A DNA stretch of 64,000 nucleotides from Otis tarda (lineage: Eukaryota; Chordata; Aves; Otidiformes; Otididae), in NCBI GenBank assembly GCA_026413225.1, contig CM048554.1:54395463-54459462 (forward strand), in the 5' to 3' direction. Made by a program: the position numbers and the translations under genes. Numbering within the stretch: position 1 is the stretch's first letter; each line of letters starts with the position of its first letter. Under the pieces are notes generated by a model. It had not been told where the DNA came from, made no database searches, and saw only the letters and a list, made by a program, of their open reading frames with translations. Positions 13,861-34,436 of the stretch are shown here, piece by piece.

Positions 13861-14999
13861 TGTCTTAGTTCAGCCCCGATCGGGACCAGACTATGCAGTC
13901 TCTCTCTCACTCCCCCCACCCTCCAAGAGAATAGGGGGAGATAATGTAAGGAAAAAGGCTTGAGGTTTGAGATAAGAGCAGGGAGAAATCCTTAAAGTTA
14001 TGGTTACAGGCAAAACAGACTCGACTTGGGGAAAAGTATTCATTTATTACTAAAATCAAAGCAGGATAATGAGACAGAGAACAAGATAACTTCCCCCCGC
14101 CCCTCCCTCTTTCCGGGCTTAATGTTAGTTCTACCACCTTCTCCCCCCGAGAAGTACACGGGGGAAGAGGGAATGGGAGTTATGGTCAGTTCATCACGTG
14201 TTGTTTTACACTGCTGCTTCGTCGTTGGGGGAAGAACTCACATTCCTCCCCTGCTCCTTCGTGGGGTCCCTCCCACAGGCCACAGTCCTTTGTGAAACTG
14301 CTCCGGCGTGGGTCATCTCTTCCACGGGCTGCAATCCCTCCAGAACAGCTGCCCCAGCGCAGACCCTCCATGGACCACAGCCTCCTTCAGGCATCTGCCT
14401 GCCCCAGTATGGGGACGTCCACGGGCTGCAGGTGGATCTCTGCCCCTCTGTGGACCTCCATGGGCTGCAGGGGGACAACTTACTCCTCCATGGTCATCAC
14501 CACAGGCTGCAGGGGAATCTTGGCCAGGAGCCACGTTACTCCTCCTCTTCCTTCTTCACTGACCTTGGCCTCTGCATCCGTTCCTCACAACAGGCTGGCA
14601 GACACCTCTCAGGATCTTTTTACATCTCATTCACTTCTCATCTCCTCTCCACTTCTTGCAGCGGGGCTGGGCCCAGTTGGCTGCCTGGCGGGAGGCCAGA
14701 GGGTGAGGCCTGCAAGGCCCACAAGGCTCGCGCCTCCCCCTCTCTGCCCCTGCTCAGCCTCTTCACATCTTCTCTCTCTCTCTTTTTTTCTTTTTTTTTT
14801 TCCTCCTCTTTTCCCCTTCTTAAACAGATTATTGCAGAGGCGTTATCACGGGACATTCTGCTACCAGTTGGCTCGGCCCTGGCCAGCAGCGGGTCTGCCC
14901 TAGGCCTGTTTGAGTCCATTGAACAAAGGGGAACAACTTCTAGCATCTTCTTACAGAAGCTACCACCATAGTCCCCCCTCACTAAATAAAACCAGAACA
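13861..14999 (-). mobile_element. Complete solo ERV LTR with target-site duplication
   Basis: A 1139-bp element with 5'-TG (TGTCTTAGTTCAGCC) and CA-3' (ACCAGAACA) ends. It is flanked by a perfect 5-bp direct repeat GCTGA at 13856-13860 and 15000-15004. No gag, pol or env remains, so this is a solo LTR. Read on the - strand it has a TTTAAGAAGGG box (about 14815-14825) and an AATAAA near 14047, in the promoter-then-polyA order expected of an LTR. The middle is GC-rich with repeated GGGCTGCAGG-like units. Its right edge is only about 200 bp from COQ8A coding exon 4. Confidence 0.85.
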
Positions 15000-15196
15000 G
15001 CTGAAGAAGTACAGGAGAAAACTGTTCAGTGTCAAACTTGAAGATGACTCCATTGCAAAAGCCAGGATGCTCTAATCAAGCTCTTCTGCTCTGCATTTGA
15101 CAGTGTGGCTTAACATTAATTAAAAAAAAAAGTCTCTGTATGTGGCTCAGAAGGTTTTTTCATTCTGACCTGGGCATTTTTCTTTTTATTTTAAAG

Positions 15197-15271
15197 GATT
15201 AGCTGTTGGTCTTGGCATTGGAGCATTGGCAGAAGTTGCGAAGAAGAGCCTTAGACCTGAGGATCGCAATG
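15197..15271 (+). CDS. COQ8A: COQ8A coding exon 4 (residues 219-244)
   Basis: A 75-nt exon with acceptor TTTTAAAG and donor GTAAGC, phase 1 in and out. It encodes [19 protein letters not shown], the Gly-rich hydrophobic segment with GxxxG-like spacing. In human COQ8A this region is described as a single membrane helix and dimerisation element. It ends RPEDRN before the split Gly244. Confidence 0.95.
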
Positions 15272-22556
<7,285 letters not shown>

Positions 22557-25500
22557 TAACATAGGTCCTCAGCTATCCTCCTTAGTGCTGCCACTGAGGG
22601 CCATTGATTTCTTCAGATACGTGGTGAGCTGTCCAGCATCTGTCCATGTCAAGTGAACATGGAGAGCTTAGACAAGTGACTTTCTCATGTGAGAGCAGTG
22701 ACGAAGATCTGTTTGATTCAGTTCAGTCTAATCCCACTATGTAATAACAAAATGCGTGGACTATATACCACCACTTTCCCAATGCCCCTCTTGTGTCAGG
22801 CACACAACTGAAATGGGTTGAAATAAAGTGACAGTCTCTGTGAATTTTAATGCCTGTGTTAAAAGAAGTTGTTGAGAAGCAGAGCTACATCACACTCTGC
22901 ACACAGGTGTCCTGCTAGAAAGGAGGACGATGACAAGAACACAATCCTGTTCTGTTTTCGCCCAAAGTTGTCAAGGTTATATCCACAGCCTTCTCCCATT
23001 ACAGCACCAGTTTGTTGCTTACATGCTTTGTTGGCACCAAAACCTTGCTAGAAAGGTCAGTACAGCTGATAATCTTATCAGGTATAAACCACTTGTTTTC
23101 ATCTTGAGGAGACGTCAAACTGTTACGTACTCCATTGGGCTCTGAAGTCACTGAGCACAGGTGAAAGCATGAGTGGCATCAGGGTCTGCACTGAACTGTT
23201 TGATTACCTCTAGAAGACAGCAGGTGTGCTGAATTCAAACCTTATCTGGACCTGTCCACTTGTCTTCCTGCCCAACTTGATAGGGAAGGAAAGAACCAAC
23301 CAAAAATAGCTGTTACACTTGTCTGGAAATAGCTTTCAAGATGTCACTGAAACTGAGTCAGTGTCTGAGTGTTTGAAGTACTCGGCTTGATTGGCTTGTG
23401 CTTCTACTTGAATTTTTGTAGATGTTGACTGATGAGGCTGGATCTAGTATTATATTAAATTGCTCAGGCTAGCCAATAAAGCAAGACCAGCTCCCTGTTC
23501 CACAGAGTCCCGATTGTGGCATTTCATCGTTCTTCATTTGCTAATCACTTGTTTTAGGTGCGTGCCAGGTTGATGGCAACATTAACAAAGCTAGGTGGGA
23601 GGCAGCAGCTGCTATGTGGAAGGCTGCCACCCGTATGCTGTTTTCTCACTCTCTGGAAACTGCCAACTGCCAATGACTGATGGTTCACAGTGAAGATCCA
23701 GGAGGAGCTCTTGTGCTCCTTGCTTGCTTTCTGTGGTCAGTGCCTCTGGCACGTGGGGTGAGCAAGCCATGTGAGGAAATCAGCTCTGAAGTTGACTTAT
23801 CTACCGTAGGTGGGGATTAATCTAAAATTCTTAGGACATTATTGAGTTGTACCTGATGTGTGCCCAGAACCTGCTCATGGCTGTCCAAGGCTTTGATGTG
23901 ATTGGAAAGGGAATAGCTGTGAGAGGCCAGCTCTGAGGAGCAGAAATGCTCTGGATTTTTGTCACTTGCCTGCTGTCTCCTAATGTTACTGAACTCTGGT
24001 AGGAGTTTCAGACACTTGCCAATTGACTTCACTTGGGTGTGAAGAGCATACAGGCCTTTAGCAACCTTAGTGGTGCTGCCCAGCCCTCATTTGACTTTTG
24101 TGACGAGCGCGTGGAGTGCTGCAATGCCTGGCAAGAACATAGGCTCCTAGTAACCTTGCAGAGGGACAGTTGCGGTGACATAAGTGAGACACTTCCAACA
24201 GTGCGGAGTATCCAGTTCTTGGTCTGGCTGTTTGGACAAGAGGGTGTCACGTAGTTCTTGCCACTTCACGGGCTTCTCCATGGCCTTGTGAGTTTGAATT
24301 GGCTGCTTCTATTAACAGGAATGTGTGCAAATTGAGCACAGGGGCTCTGTGTTGCCTTGTCCAGGTGCAGCTGAGTATCTGTTAACTAAACCACACTGAA
24401 GTTACAAAGCAGTGTCCTTAGAAACCCAGATGTCTGCTTCTGGGAGTCAGTGGGTTTGTTAGGGACCCACATCCCTAAAGGTCATGCACAGAAAGGATGC
24501 CAAAGGCCCAAAATCATCCCATGTTGTGGTGTGTGTGCTCTGGAAGATGCTGGAAAGGCAGCTGCATTTGCCAGTTGAGACTGCCCTGCCTTGACTCTTG
24601 ATTTGTGTTTCTTTCTGGTAAGGCCTCATTAGGTTACCACAAAGACGTATAACCTTGTTCATCAGCATGTTGTAAGCCTCGTTTTGTCAGAGTTGCCTCC
24701 GCAGCATGACTGATTTTTAACGTTACTGCTGAGTTTCTGTATAGTCAATCTGGACTTGCAGGTTTCTTGGCTATTCGGCATTGTGCTACTGGACAAAGCA
24801 GCCCCGGTTCAGAACACTCTGTCAGACTAAAGGTTCATATACCTTGTGAGTTTTTTTGGATGTCAGCAAAAGAACAGAAATTGATCTAATGCTGGTGGCA
24901 GACCCTGATACCTTGACACAAATGGCTTCTAGAAGCAGCAGTCACTTTTAGTGAGGTCCATTCTCTTTCTGCCCAGTCATCCTAGGAGGTGTAGGTGATC
25001 ACGTTACAGCATGATGGCTAATACTTTCACATACCCCTGAGAATAGTTCTTACAATGTTCAGAGGCTTGGCAGTGATACACCATGGATAATAGAGCAGAA
25101 GCTTCTTTCAGTGTTTGGAATGCATGTGCAAATGCGGTCTAGCCTTCTTGCAGCATTAGAAGGTCACCACTGGAGTTTTACTCACTGTTCCTGCAAAGCC
25201 TGTTAATCTCTGACTTGCAGTGACAGGATGGGAGCTCCTCTTAAAAACTGCTGTTGATTCCACAGTGAGGTTTTGTTATTACTTTTAAATGCTGCTCATG
25301 GCTTCAGTGGGAATTTCTAAACAACGCTGAGTGTTAATGTCATGTCTCTGCATGGTGTATCTTTTTCTCGCCATTCCTTTCCACCCTTCTTCCCAGGACA
25401 GGGCTCCTAAGGTAACTGTTTCTTGTTTCCTGGGATAGGCTTACGGTTGTACGTGCATCTGTAATGCAGAGGAATGATACGTTTTTATTTGAATGTCACA

Positions 25501-26656
25501 AGCACATGTGCAGGTTTAGTTCTCAAGATTAAGGCTGGACTTTTTTTCCTACATTGCCCCTGATGAAGGTCCTGGACTTTTTTCCAGTGTCAGGAGAGCA
25601 GCAGAAAATCTAAAATTCCTCATAAGCCTTTATGAAATTAAAAGTTTGCCACAATTGGTGGCTTTTCTATGGGCTGTTGTAGAGGCTTTTCCTTAAAGGA
25701 GAGGACTGATCTTTCAGTATGCCCCTATCCCTCTGCTTTCTTATGAATGTAAATATTTACTTCCTAAATCCTTCTGGCTTAATTTACTTTTGGCTCAGTT
25801 GTGTTTTCTTCTGACTGTTCATAGTTGCTTTGCATTTGAGTAGTTGTTTACAGGAGCAGATGCTGAATCTTGATTCCTCTGAGTTCAATACTTGTTAAGT
25901 GGTGTTTTACCATTGCACAACTTTCCAGAGAAGCTGCTGCCCCTTAGAATGAACTGGATTAAACCATGCTATCAATCTGGGAGTGCTGCAGTGACTCTCC
26001 AGAAGGTTCCTTCTGTGACCTGTGTTTTCATGACACAGTGGCCTCTCCTAGACCTGAATGCTGTACTGCTCGCAGCGAGAAGACAGGCTGGTAGATGACA
26101 GGCTTTTGCAGAGCACTGTGCTCGTGGGTTTGTGCAACCTGCCATCACACCAAAAGTCTTTGTGCTGTGCAGAGCTGCCCGCAGCTCTCGGCAGCGCTGC
26201 TGGAGAGCCAGGGAGCACAATGACTGATGCTTGATTCCAAAGTATAAAAAAAATTTCTCAGCATGCTTTCTAGTGTATTCATACTTTGTCTTTCCCTTGG
26301 TATTTGGGAGGGGGTGCACAGAAACTTTCTCCTGCTGCAGCAGTAGGGTAGCATAGGTGATGTTTGGGTAATACGCAGGTTTTTTGCCAGAGTGAAAAGG
26401 AAGGAGTAGCTTTTCCGTTTATATTGCTACTTGTACATAGGACTTCTGTTTGTCTTACTTCTAAACGTGTGATGCCTCAGGTGCTACTTCTGGGTATGGA
26501 GAGTTTCTGAACTAGAATTATTTCTAAAACCTTCACTAGGGTGTGCCTGGGGGCGGGACAACCTGGCTTATCTGAATGCAAGTGCATGTGTTTGTATGCT
26601 GAAGAACTGGAGAATGCAGTGCCTGTGCTGACTGCTGTGTGCTTTTTCCTTGGCAG

Positions 26657-26742
26657 ATGATGCCTTCATCAACCCCCATCTCCAGAGGATTTTTGAGCGT
26701 GTACGTCAGAGCGCCGACTTCATGCCGATAAAGCAGATGATG
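26657..26742 (+). CDS. COQ8A: COQ8A coding exon 6 (residues 285-313)
   Basis: An 86-nt exon, acceptor GGCAG and donor GTGAGG, entering in phase 1 and leaving in phase 0. It encodes [20 protein letters not shown] then FMPIKQMM. Human is nearly identical ([28 protein letters not shown]). It is part of the N-terminal extension that packs on the kinase-like N-lobe. Confidence 0.96.
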
Positions 26743-27841
26743 GTGAGGAATATTCTTTCCTGCTTATCAGGGAAAGAGGGACAATAACAGAATAAATGTC
26801 ACCCAGTAAGGGAGGTAGATGGGGATGTTTAAGAGTATTCTTTCAATAAATGTTGCATATTTACAATTGTGGGTAATATCTGATTCCTTATCTCAATTAT
26901 GTGCTGCCTTTTCTTTCCAAAACATTGAAGCTCAGCTCCAGAAAGAGGGAAGAACTTGGTGTGTTTTATGTCCCAGAACTATACTGGTGGAACAGGATGT
27001 CGCATACAGTATGATTATAGGGTCTTGTTGAATGTAGTCTCCTCTTCAGTTTCCTCTCTCTTGTCTTCCTCATGAATGCTAAGCCAGTGTCCAGAAATGT
27101 CTACATCCCATTTTAGAAAGACTTACAAGCCTTAGTCTGATGGAAAAGTAACAGCAACTTTGTCCTTACTTTTTTGCTTAAATCTAACCTGCTGAGAGGA
27201 GACAGAATGAAGCAAACTAAGTTTGCTTTCCCTAATGTACATGTTTGTTCTTTCTACTTCCCTCTGTAAATTAAGATGTGAAGGGTGATGTAAAAGGAAT
27301 TGCCAGCTCCACTTATCTTCTGAAAGACACTGAGCAGAGCCAGAGCTTAAATATGGCAGTCTGGCAATGTAGCAAAAAAGCTGTTAAAGCAGGCTGTGAT
27401 GTTTAATTATCAATATTGCTTTTAAGAGAGTCACTCTCGCGTGCCTGGATTGCTTCTGTTCAGCTTGGCAGCATGATGAAAGAGGAGAAATATCTAACTC
27501 CTTGCTCATTTTCTGGAAGATAACAAGTGGCACCAAAATCGGGACCCTTGTATTGCTAAGGCAGCGGTGTTTGTGCTCAAGACCTCTGTCCTTTAGGCCA
27601 GAGCAACAAAGCCTCACACAGATCTGATCAGCATCTGTTAGTGCTGGGGGAGCACTGCTGGCTGGACCACTCCTCGCAATGGTGTGCAACGATGAGGAAG
27701 GGAGGACAATCTAGAAAGCAGAACATAGGCACACAGCACTACTATAGGCTGTGTGAGTCACCTTAGAGGAATGTGATTTCCAAATAGCGAGAATCTTAAA
27801 TCTTTGCTTCCTATACCCTAATGCTTTCTTTTTATTTGTAG

Positions 27842-28060
<219 letters not shown>

Positions 28061-29117
28061 TAGACAGATGAGAAATGTTTTAATGCAAGTGAAAATTTGG
28101 GTCCAGCAATACCTTACCTAGTGCAAGCAGAAAGGAGGAACAGAAAAGGTTCTGCACCTTGAGCCAGTCTCTGACTCCAGATGAGCAGGAGATATCTCAT
28201 AAGTGTATCACTGCAGCATGGGGATAATGGTGGTGAGGAGCTGCTTTTCCAAAGCAGGACACACTCAGTGTCCTGCTCCATCGGTCAGTCCACTCTCTGG
28301 GATGTGCACATGTGGCTTCTGGCCACACCTCAGAGGTTAAAGAAATTTTAAGTGACAAGCAGGCACTGACTGTTGAGTAGTGGCATTCTGAAGATGTAGG
28401 AGGGTATTCACCAACTCACACTAAAGCTGTCAGCAATTTCAAGTAGGTATTTCTAACAGAATTGAGTTCTGAAGCTGAAACCCCTTGTATAACACAGTTT
28501 ATAATCCCAAGGGTGAGATCCCTTGCTCACTGAGCAGGGTCCCGGGCAAAGTCGGTCGTCTGGTTGATGTTTTTTGTAAAGTGGGGAAACTTTAGAAACA
28601 GTATGAATGGGTACTGGTGTCTTGTTTTCAAGCCATTTCCGTCCAGAGTACTCTCTGAAGTGAGGCTAAGGTAAAAGCAATGGCAAGTTAACTCAGCATC
28701 AGCACAGAATCTGTTCCACAGCAATATAGGCTGGTTTCCTTCTTGCTGCAGATGAAACACTCTGGGGCTGTCAGTGGCATGTGGTAGGGAAATGACTGAC
28801 TGCTGTCTCTGTTGTGAGATTTGTGTCTAAGAACCTTTTATGTGTTGGAAAAGACCCTGTCAAAGGACCTGAACAGGCCATTCTGGTTGTGAGGAGCTGC
28901 ATCTTACCCTACCTCTCTGTCCCCTATTTTAGATGCTGGGCTTTAAATAAGCTTTTAGAGGAGGGGTGTGTGGCTTAGGTATGCCCTGGTTCATTGCCAA
29001 GCTGAAGGTGGCTGTGTTGTGGGGGTCAGTGGATGTTGAGCTGAAAGGTGTTTTTATTTTAACTGTACAACTGGGTCATCTAGTCTCAACGCTGCCCTCT
29101 CCCATTCTGTCCTGCAG

Positions 29118-29199
29118 TACCCAGGAGTCGCCCAGAGCATCAACAGTGATGTTAACAACCTGATGACTGTCCTGAGCATGAGCAATATTCTCCCTGAAG
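29118..29199 (+). CDS. COQ8A: COQ8A coding exon 8 (residues 361-388)
   Basis: An 82-nt exon, acceptor CCTGCAG and donor GTAAAA, leaving in phase 1. It encodes [20 protein letters not shown] then MSNILPE, close to the human [24 protein letters not shown] after Lys358 is a strong UbiB/ADCK family marker. Confidence 0.96.
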
Positions 29200-30536
29200 G
29201 TAAAAAACCAGAGACCTTTGGCAGGTCCTGTGTTCCCACAGGATGTTGAGTTCTGCCAACCCCTTTCAAGCAGCGCATTGCATACTTTTCTCCATAGGCT
29301 GGAGGGAGGAAACAGTGAAAAGGACGTAAGAATTGCTAAGTCTATCCAGGAGCAGATCTCCTGCAGAAAGCAGGATGTGGGCAGTGAGTGCAGGGCCAAC
29401 TTGGGGAACCGTGTTCTGCTCCCTTTTCCTGCTGCGGAGCTGCCACTGCCTTCACTGGACACTTGCCCGCTCCAGTGTCCACCTAGCAGGGTGGGAAGTG
29501 CACCTGTGTTGTTTTTTTCCTGGCCATGGATAATGTGCAGTTGTCTCCATGTACTCTTTATAGTGAAGGACCCATAGGGACTCTTGGCAAAGTATGAAGT
29601 GTCTGGGTACACTCACTTTTGATGGCTTTCTAGGCATGAAGCATGGGCAGTGTTCAGGTTAGGTAGTCTTGCTTTGTCCTCTATTTTCTCATTCTTTCCC
29701 ATGTTTCCTGTAGCCCTCCATGCCTGCCATTCTCTGCTCTTCCCATTCTTTTTCCCAGAGTTGTGCAGAGGTGGAGAACTGTCAGACTTGGGGCTTGCTC
29801 AGTGTCCTAGCACACAGAGAAGTTCCTTTTCCCACAGGGAATGCAGGGCTTACTGCCCCTTTTCCGAAATACCTGCCTGCAGCAGCTGTAAATTTTAGTG
29901 GGACTGTACAAATACTGCTTTAAAATCAGGCTGGGTGCTGACAAAACCTGGGACTGTTCTCAGTGTTGGCTGGGCAGGGCCCTGCAGAGGCTGCTGCAGT
30001 CCCAGCCATCTCTGGCCCAAGTAGTAGATTGGTTTTCCAGCTCCAAGACTGAGAAGACTGGACTTGGCAACTCAGGCCCTGGCTACGTGCTGCTGCAGTT
30101 CAGTCTTAGTCATGCTGGCTGTTTCTGCCTGGCAGTGGCTGTTCCCAGTTGTAGGCAGATACGGTTTGGAGCCTTTTTCCTGCTTTTGCCCAGGCTGTTG
30201 TTTGGGTGTTTCTCCTCCTTGGTGTGTGTCTCTGCACAGCCCATGCCAGTACCAGACACTCACAGCTTGGGCTGTGGGGTGGGAGCCGGGGAGGATGGAG
30301 CCCTGCTGTACAAGAACGGTGTTGATGTACATTGTTTTAGGAGCAGCTGTGTAGCCTTGGCCTGGGATTACTCATAGAACCTATCTACTTGGAAATGCAC
30401 TTTGGCTCTCTGGGGCCTCTTGTACTCTTCAGCTCAGAGTTGGCTGGATAGCTGGTTGCTCTTCAGCTGCAGCTCTGGAAAGTTTAGCCTGAAGGGCTCC
30501 TTTTTTCCTAAGCCTACTCTCTTCTCTGCCTTTCAG

Positions 30537-30630
30537 GTTTGTTCCCTGAGCACTTGATTGAAGTCCTAAGCAGAGAGCTCGCCCTGGAGTGTGACTACCT
30601 GAGAGAAGCTGCCTGTGCAAGGAAGTTCCA
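30537..30630 (+). CDS. COQ8A: COQ8A coding exon 9, Glu405 (residues 388-419)
   Basis: A 94-nt exon from acceptor TTTCAG to donor GTATGT. It encodes [20 protein letters not shown], then [12 protein letters not shown] with the last codon split CA/G. ELALECD contains Glu405, the alpha-C partner of Lys358, and Asp407 of the family ExD motif. Confidence 0.96.
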
Positions 30631-31536
30631 GTATGTTCACACCACTACCTTCAGCCCTTCCTATCTTTGTGTGTGTGAAACACAGGAGAGGTTGCTTAAC
30701 TTCAGGGACAGTAGGGAGATAAATGCTGTGCCCTGGGATGCAGCACAGGGGAAGGGTGTGTGTCTGTGGCCTGAGCTGTCCCCTAGAACTACCACCTTGT
30801 CTTGGCCAGATGTGTTTTCAGTCAGCTGAACTATGATGCTGAGGTTGAAGCATGAAGATGAGGCAGGTGGCTGCTGTCCTCTCTCTTTCAGTGTGATCCT
30901 GTCTGCTTTACTACATGTGAAGGCACTGCAGTAACTCTTGAGGCCAGGTTGCCAACTCTTGAGGCAGTGCTCTTACGTCAGCCTGCTGTAATCTTTTTCC
31001 CATCCTTTCATTTAGGAGGCTCTTCAGTTCAGGCCTCTTACAGCAATGAGCACTACCAGCACTGCCTGCTCCCTTGGCTTGCCTTAGTAGTGAGGACCAG
31101 CTTGTCTTTACATAAAGGCTGGATGGAGGCTGAATGCCCCTCCTGTCCCTTTGCAGAACTGTCCCTGTGGCATTGCTTCCCTTGGAAAAGGCCTATTTCT
31201 TGCATGTGTGTAGTCTGGCCCTGAAGTGAAGTGGCATGAGCAGAGAAGCCCAGTGCCCCTTGATGTACCAGCCTGCAGCCCTCCTAATGTCACTGCTCTG
31301 GAGTGACAAGAGCTTCAGCAGCTGACCTCAAGAGCTGGCAGCAGCTGTAAGCCACTGGTGTGGCTTCTGGTGACTTGATCCCTACTGTAACTGCTGAGGA
31401 AAATGACTCCTGGCAGCCACAGCCAGGGTGTGGGGAGAGGAAGTGTGAAGGGACTGTGTGCTGCGGAAGGTGTTGCAGAGGGGCCTGGCTGCTCTCAGGA
31501 CTCCTAACCTTTTCCTCTCCTTTCTCCATCCCTTAG

Positions 31537-31678
31537 GGAGCTGCTGAAAGACCACCCCTTCTTTTATGTCCCAAGAGTAGTGGATGAGCTGTGCAGCAAG
31601 CATGTCCTGACAACAGAGCTGGTGTCTGGCTTCCCCTTGGATCAAGCTGTAGGGCTGAGCCAGGAGATTCGGAATGAG
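31537..31678 (+). CDS. COQ8A: COQ8A coding exon 10, hinge region (residues 419-466)
   Basis: A 142-nt exon from acceptor CCTTAG to donor GTACTA. It encodes [20 protein letters not shown], then the hinge [20 protein letters not shown] at about 443-462. Human has DLLKGHPFFYVP and [20 protein letters not shown], so the model is secure. Leaves in phase 0. Confidence 0.96.
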
Positions 31679-33574
31679 GTACTATGGGGTGGTCTGTCTT
31701 CTCTTGCTCACAGCAGCATGCTCGGCCTGCCTGGTGACTGGTAGACCAGGGGATGCTTTGTGGAAGGGCAAACCCTAAGCAGTGCAAAGCAGGGATGGAG
31801 TTGGGGACTGTCTGGAGCCTCTCTGAAGATTTCTGTGTAGGGAATTTGGCAGTGACATTGGGAGTCTCCCCAGGCTGGTCTATGCCTTGCAGGCGCTAGC
31901 ATTCAGCAGGGAGGGCTTGGAGGGGTGAACGGCAAGGGCCACTGAAGGGGAGGTAGCTTAGCTGCGCGATTCCTAGATGCCCTGTTTCTGATTACCTTAA
32001 GTTTGGGAGAGATTGTCAGCTAGGGGAGAGGGGTCTTGTTTTGCAGCTGCTCTTTTGGACAGGACTGCAAAATCATCTCAGTGCAAGCAGTTGGGTGCCA
32101 TCTCCCACCTGTGACACTGACCTGTGCTGCACAGGGCTGCTGGAAAAGTACCTCTCAGTAAACAGGAGAGGGGGTGTGGGGATGGGTAGGCACTGGTGCT
32201 GAATATAGCAAGGGATTGGAGTGCTGTGGTGGGACAAGCAGCTGCTCTAGTAGCAGAAATAACTGTCCTGGTATTTGGATTTCTCCTCTTTTTTTTTTTT
32301 TTTTTTTTTTGTGTTGGTGTGAGCAGGCCATCAGCTGTTAGCAGGTCACTGGGGATGAAAGCAGAGTATGTTCCTCTAGATAAACAGATGTCAGTGCCAT
32401 ACTGGACTTGGAGCTATGCCAGAGCTGGCTGCCTGTGACCCCTGAGCTGTCTGTCCTCTCTGAGCTGCTGTATCATCAGGGCTGCTTTTAAAAGGCTGGG
32501 GTGAGGGTGGGTGCTGCTGCAGGAGGAGCCCTTCTTTCCTATAAGTGACTGGCCTGGCTGACCCACAGCCCTCTGACCCAAATGGCAGTGTCCTGTAGCA
32601 GGGTGTGGCTTGCATTTGGTGCTTTCCTCCCTCCCTCTTGGATATGGTGTTTTGCTGAGGTGTGCAGAAGCTGAAGAGGGGCAGAATGAGGCTGGCAGTT
32701 CTGCTGCTGAACAGGCTCCAGCTTAAATATCCTCACAGAAAAGCCCTGCTGTAGTCTGAATTCAGCAGGGCTCTTCAGAGACTGTTACTCTTGCTTCCCC
32801 CATGCCTATCAGTCCCAAGGTGTGGGTCTGCTGCTTCTCCCTCAAGCTGGGTCAGTGCTGAGCCCAGGAGAAGACTTTGTTGTTAAGTACGTGGTGAGTG
32901 TGTGTGTGTACCTAGTGAAGACCCTTTCAGTAATGGTTTGGACCTAGCTCTGTATTTTGCTTGGCAGCTTTATGGGAAGGAACTCTCCTCTAGCTTCTTT
33001 AGGCCTTTTACTTGAAATGCCCTGGAACTGCATCTCGTTACCCCTGAGCTTCATTAGCTTCATTTTGGCCACGGTCCTGCAGGACTTTCAACCAGAGCAG
33101 TCTGTAATGCTCTACTGCCCCCTCTGCTTCTGGATCCCTCTTCGCACTCCGAAAATAGTCCTTTGCTTTGAGAGCAACAGCCAAGTGCGTGGTCAAAGCT
33201 AGGAAGGTAAAAGGCAGGACTGGGACCAAGTAGCACAGGCAGCTGGATATCCCTGGAGCCTGCTGTTCTCAGCTGCCAGATACAGAGTAGCACCCTCTCC
33301 ACAGGCACATCCAGGGGCTTGTGTGAACTATGGCTCAGGCTGATGTAAAACTTGCATGGCATCTGTGCTGTCTGATAAGGATGTCCCATGGCAGGTGTGG
33401 GCTGGGAGTTGCTGAGAGGTGCTCTCACCTCTTCAGGAGTTTTGCAGCATGCGGCAGGTAGTTCTTGCCAGTGTGGTGATGTGTTCCCTGTTTGCTGATG
33501 CCTGCTGTAAATTACATGTGTTAGTATGGATTGCTGCTCTTCTGACTTGCTTCTTTCTCACTTTGCTTTTGAAG

Positions 33575-33682
33575 ATCTGTCACAACATCCTGGTCCTGTG
33601 TCTGCGGGAGCTGTTTGAGTTCAGGTACATGCAGACTGACCCAAACTGGTCAAACTTCTTCTATGACCCACAGTTGCACAAG
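33575..33682 (+). CDS. COQ8A: COQ8A coding exon 11, catalytic loop (residues 467-502)
   Basis: A 108-nt phase 0 exon from acceptor TTGAAG to donor GTAAGC. It encodes [20 protein letters not shown] then [16 protein letters not shown]. The catalytic Asp488 (TDPNW) and metal-binding Asn493 are present at human positions. Confidence 0.97.
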
Positions 33683-34436
33683 GTAAGCCCAAGCAGCTGC
33701 TCTTCTGCCTGTACAAGAGCTGGTTTTTACCAGCTTTTGAGTATTCTCCACTCCCGGAGTTTGAGCTGATACTGAGATTCTCTCAGATTTCTGTCATTGA
33801 GACTTGGGCAGGTAGGGCAATGAAATCGGTCCCTTTACCACTTGGTCTGAGTGAAAGAGCGCAGCTCCTGTAACACTGCCTGTCTTTGGCCTTTTGGATC
33901 CAGTCACGGCTACTTCCTTAGCCTCAGGATCTGCTTTGCAGCTGGTCAGTGGGAAGTTGCAGCTGGCAGTGCTCTAGCAGGGCACATCTGAGCCAAAGAC
34001 TCTTTAGCCGAATGCTTTTGTCTTGTGTTGTGCTGAAGATAAGGCTGCCTGGGGAAGCAATTGCAGATGTCCTGCTTGTTGGTTTGACTGCTTGCGAGTG
34101 CCCTGCAGGTCAGATGGAATTGCTTGTTCATCCCTGAGCTCTGTGCTGGAAAGCGCTGGGAAAAGGTTCTGTGCTGCTCTGCCCCATGTAGAAAGCCTGA
34201 GCAGAGTTATCAGCTGAGTAGGTGTGACAATGTGAGTGTAGGCCATACCTCCTCTGCCTTGTACTAGTGCAAATGTTTGTGCTGCAGTGAGGAAATAAGG
34301 AAGTTAGGGGGAAAGCTGAGCTGCAGTGGAAAGGCTCTCCAGCCAGCTTAGCCTCCTGAATACATCAGGAGTCTTCTTCAGATCAGACTCTATTTGAGTG
34401 GCTGACACTAATATAGATGGGTTTGTCCATTTCCAG

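Noticed and set aside
14198..14971. A 257-codon + strand open frame, the longest in the window, with overlapping 203-codon and 114-codon frames.
   Set aside because: It lies wholly inside the solo LTR, antisense to it, in GC-rich repeated GGGCTGCAGG-type sequence that happens to lack stops. Translation is low-complexity Ser/Leu/Pro with no family resemblance.
29076..29612. A 178-codon - strand frame covering COQ8A coding exon 8.
   Set aside because: Antisense shadow of the exon and its GC-rich neighbourhood. The + strand exon has clear family identity and splice sites.
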